Origin: Tannerellaceae bacterium
Lineage (GTDB): Bacteria; Bacteroidota; Bacteroidia; Bacteroidales; Tannerellaceae
Assembly (NCBI GenBank): GCA_031267205.1
Contig: JAIRZN010000042.1
Location: 1-7,744, forward strand
DNA: 7,744 bases
Reading direction: 5' to 3'
Below the pieces are notes generated by a model that saw only the letters and a list, made by a program, of their open reading frames with translations, searched no databases and was not told the origin of the DNA. How positions within the stretch are numbered: the stretch's first letter is position 1; the number at the start of each line of letters is the position of its first letter. Below, in pieces: positions 6,068-7,744 of this stretch. Both the position numbers and the translations under genes were made by a program.

Positions 6068-7672
6068 ATGAAAAAATATTATAATATATTCCTGATTTGC
6101 CTGGTTTGCTTACTCGCCGGATGTGGAGATGAGTTCCTGGATAAGCCTCCCTTCGGTATCCTTACCGACGATACCTATTACCAGACTGAGAATGACGCCT
6201 TCACCGCCCTGACGGCCATTTACAGTTACCTCGGCGGAGATAATAACGATATGGAGTTCGTTGGCTACGAACTGGGTGACATGACCTCGGACGATGCCTG
6301 GAAAGGTGGCGAGAGCGATAACGACCGCCCGTTCGTCAACGACCTTGCTTTCTTCCGCGCCATGTCTAACAATCAGGACGTGGAAGGTTGGTGGATGAAT
6401 AACTTCCAGGGCATCTTTCGCGTAAATACTCTGCTCGAACGTTTGCCGAATATCGCTTTCGCCGACGCCGCCCTCAAGGCGCGATACGAAGGGGAAGCGC
6501 GTTTCATCAGGGCTTACCTTTACCTGAACTTAGTTCGCATCTACGGCGACGTGCCTTTAGTGGACAGGCGATTGACGTATCCCGTCGACGAATACATCAT
6601 ACCGCGCACGCCGGCCGCTCAGATTCATGAGTTCATACGCAGCGAGTTGAAAGCAATAGCCAACGCCGTGCCTCTCAAGAGCCAGATGAATATGGCCAAC
6701 GAATGGGGGCGCGTCAGTCGCGGCGCCGTATATGCGCTCCTGGCTCGCACCGAACTTTACTTCGGCTCTTACAACGAAGCTGCAGAAGCTGCCAAGTGGG
6801 TGATTGATTCGGGCGACTACTCGCTCGAACCGCAATTCGGCGACCTCTTCTTCAAGAACGATCTCGTCAGCGAAGAATCCATCTTTGAAGTCCTCCACAA
6901 AAACACCGACGGTAACGGTGATGATACGATCCTTCCTACGTACTACCGCAGCCGTGGATGCGGGGGATGGGGATTCCTCTGCCCGACCGAAAGCTTAGTC
7001 GAAGAGTTTGAAGTCGGCGACCCGCGCCTGCTTTATACCATCACCGAAACGGGCGACAGATTCCCGCGCAAAGACGGAACGGTCGAAGTCCAGAACCATA
7101 CAGGCTACACTAGCGGCGACGGCTATCACTCGAGGAAGATGTTCTACCCCGAACTACGCCGCGCCAACAGAAGCCAGATGGACTTGAACCTAAAGAAAAT
7201 CCGCTACGCAGACGTGCTGCTGATGTATGCCGAAAGTCTTGTGGAATCAGGCGGCGACCTGGCCGAAGCTTGCCGCTATATCAATATGGTACGCGATCGC
7301 GCACGCAATACATATAAGTACGACCCTGAAGCCTTCGGCGATACTGAGGCCGAAAAGCTCGAAAGCCGCGCAAGGCAGATCGACCCTAACGCCTCGATCC
7401 CCGACATACAGCCTACCAGCGCAGATATAGTCCGCGCAGCCGTACGCCACGAACGACGCGTCGAGTTAGCCACCGAGGGCCACCGCTTCTACGATCTGAA
7501 ACGATGGGGATGGGAATATGCCAAGCCACGCATCGAAAAGGCTCGCAGAAGTTTGGACTCATACAAGAATTGGGAACTGCCGCAACCCGAACTCCGCCTC
7601 AAGACCTACCCCGTGCCGCAGACGGAGATAGACCGCAGCGGTGGCGTCATCACGCAGAACCCCGGATGGTAA
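6068..7672 (+). CDS. SusD/RagB-like outer-membrane nutrient-binding lipoprotein
   Basis: A 534-residue SusD-family surface lipoprotein, normal length. The N-terminus MKKYYNIFLICLVCLLAGC is a lipoprotein signal with lipobox LAGC and lipidated Cys19, followed by Gly-Asp-Glu, an acidic stretch compatible with the Bacteroidota surface-export signal. The N-terminal SusD-like/TPR-type helical region covers roughly residues 20-300 (EARFIRAYLYLNLVRIYGDVPLV is typical). C-terminal RagB/SusD hallmarks follow: KIRYADVLLMYAES (from 377), INMVRDRAR (405-413), RRVELATEGHRFYDLKRW (463-480) and the closing TYPVPQTEID...ITQNPGW (to 534). It should act as the ligand-binding lid on the SusC barrel encoded immediately upstream; the 29-bp gap and the terminator just downstream indicate a two-gene operon. 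The start has no Shine-Dalgarno, only A/T-rich sequence. SusD sequence alone does not reveal the ligand. Confidence 0.97.
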   Translation: MKKYYNIFLICLVCLLAGCGDEFLDKPPFGILTDDTYYQTENDAFTALTAIYSYLGGDNNDMEFVGYELGDMTSDDAWKGGESDNDRPFVNDLAFFRAMSNNQDVEGWWMNNFQGIFRVNTLLERLPNIAFADAALKARYEGEARFIRAYLYLNLVRIYGDVPLVDRRLTYPVDEYIIPRTPAAQIHEFIRSELKAIANAVPLKSQMNMANEWGRVSRGAVYALLARTELYFGSYNEAAEAAKWVIDSGDYSLEPQFGDLFFKNDLVSEESIFEVLHKNTDGNGDDTILPTYYRSRGCGGWGFLCPTESLVEEFEVGDPRLLYTITETGDRFPRKDGTVEVQNHTGYTSGDGYHSRKMFYPELRRANRSQMDLNLKKIRYADVLLMYAESLVESGGDLAEACRYINMVRDRARNTYKYDPEAFGDTEAEKLESRARQIDPNASIPDIQPTSADIVRAAVRHERRVELATEGHRFYDLKRWGWEYAKPRIEKARRSLDSYKNWELPQPELRLKTYPVPQTEIDRSGGVITQNPGW

Positions 7673-7706
7673 GAATGTTGTGTTTTTTTACATAGTTTGC
7701 AAATGG

Positions 7707-7744
7707 GAAAAGGCGTCTTAGCAATAAGGCGGCCTTTTCTTTTT
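7707..7744 (+). terminator. Rho-independent terminator of the susC-susD operon
   Basis: GAAAAGGC (7707-7714) pairs perfectly with GCCTTTTC (7732-7739). The stem continues as GTCTTA (7715-7720) with TAAGGC (7725-7730), including one G-U pair and a single bulged G at 7731, and closes with a GCAA tetraloop of the GNRA type (7721-7724). A T-run begins at 7740 and runs to the window edge. It lies 35 bp after the susD stop, so it ends the operon with susD as the last gene. Confidence 0.88.

Overview
The window looks like chromosomal DNA of a Bacteroidota bacterium, most likely order Bacteroidales. The evidence is the content: two SusC-type TonB-dependent receptors with an N-terminal carboxypeptidase-D-like domain, a SusD-type lipoprotein, start codons preceded by A/T-rich sequence instead of a Shine-Dalgarno, and a Bacteroides-type -7 promoter element (TAnnTTTG). 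Genus and transported substrate cannot be read from the sequence. No glycosidase, regulator or recombinase gene lies in the window.

Layout: (1) 1-2105, minus strand: the first 701 codons of a SusC-like receptor whose C-terminal half is cut off by the window edge; the frame is open throughout. (2) 2106-2762: a 657-bp A/T-rich divergent intergenic region. (3) 2763-6038, plus strand: a complete 1091-residue SusC-like receptor. (4) 6068-7672, plus strand: its SusD-like lipoprotein partner, 29 bp downstream. (5) 7707-7744: a strong intrinsic terminator that ends the susC-susD operon.

The most interesting part is the intergenic region. A perfect 30-bp inverted repeat (2252-2281 and 2582-2611) encloses exactly 300 bp. 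The outer edges of the repeats lie 146 and 151 bp from the two divergent start codons. The only exact TAnnTTTG element in the whole region lies inside, 15 bp from the right repeat, and points at the right-hand susC. This is the architecture of an invertible promoter (inverton). Flipping the 300-bp segment would turn the promoter away from the plus-strand susCD pair and toward the minus-strand susC. I therefore propose a phase-variation switch that makes expression of two alternative SusC/SusD outer-membrane importers mutually exclusive, currently set to the right-hand pair. Invertible control of SusC/SusD families is established in Bacteroides; this particular locus, its recombinase and its state in the cell are inferred.

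The two receptors share 67 of 88 residues in the periplasmic N-terminal domain and TonB box, and near-identical translation starts, but differ in the barrel. They are paralogues likely to use the same TonB machinery for different ligands. The plus-strand leader (about 190 nt) also holds a two-tier hairpin, and a 9-nt stretch complementary to the right repeat.
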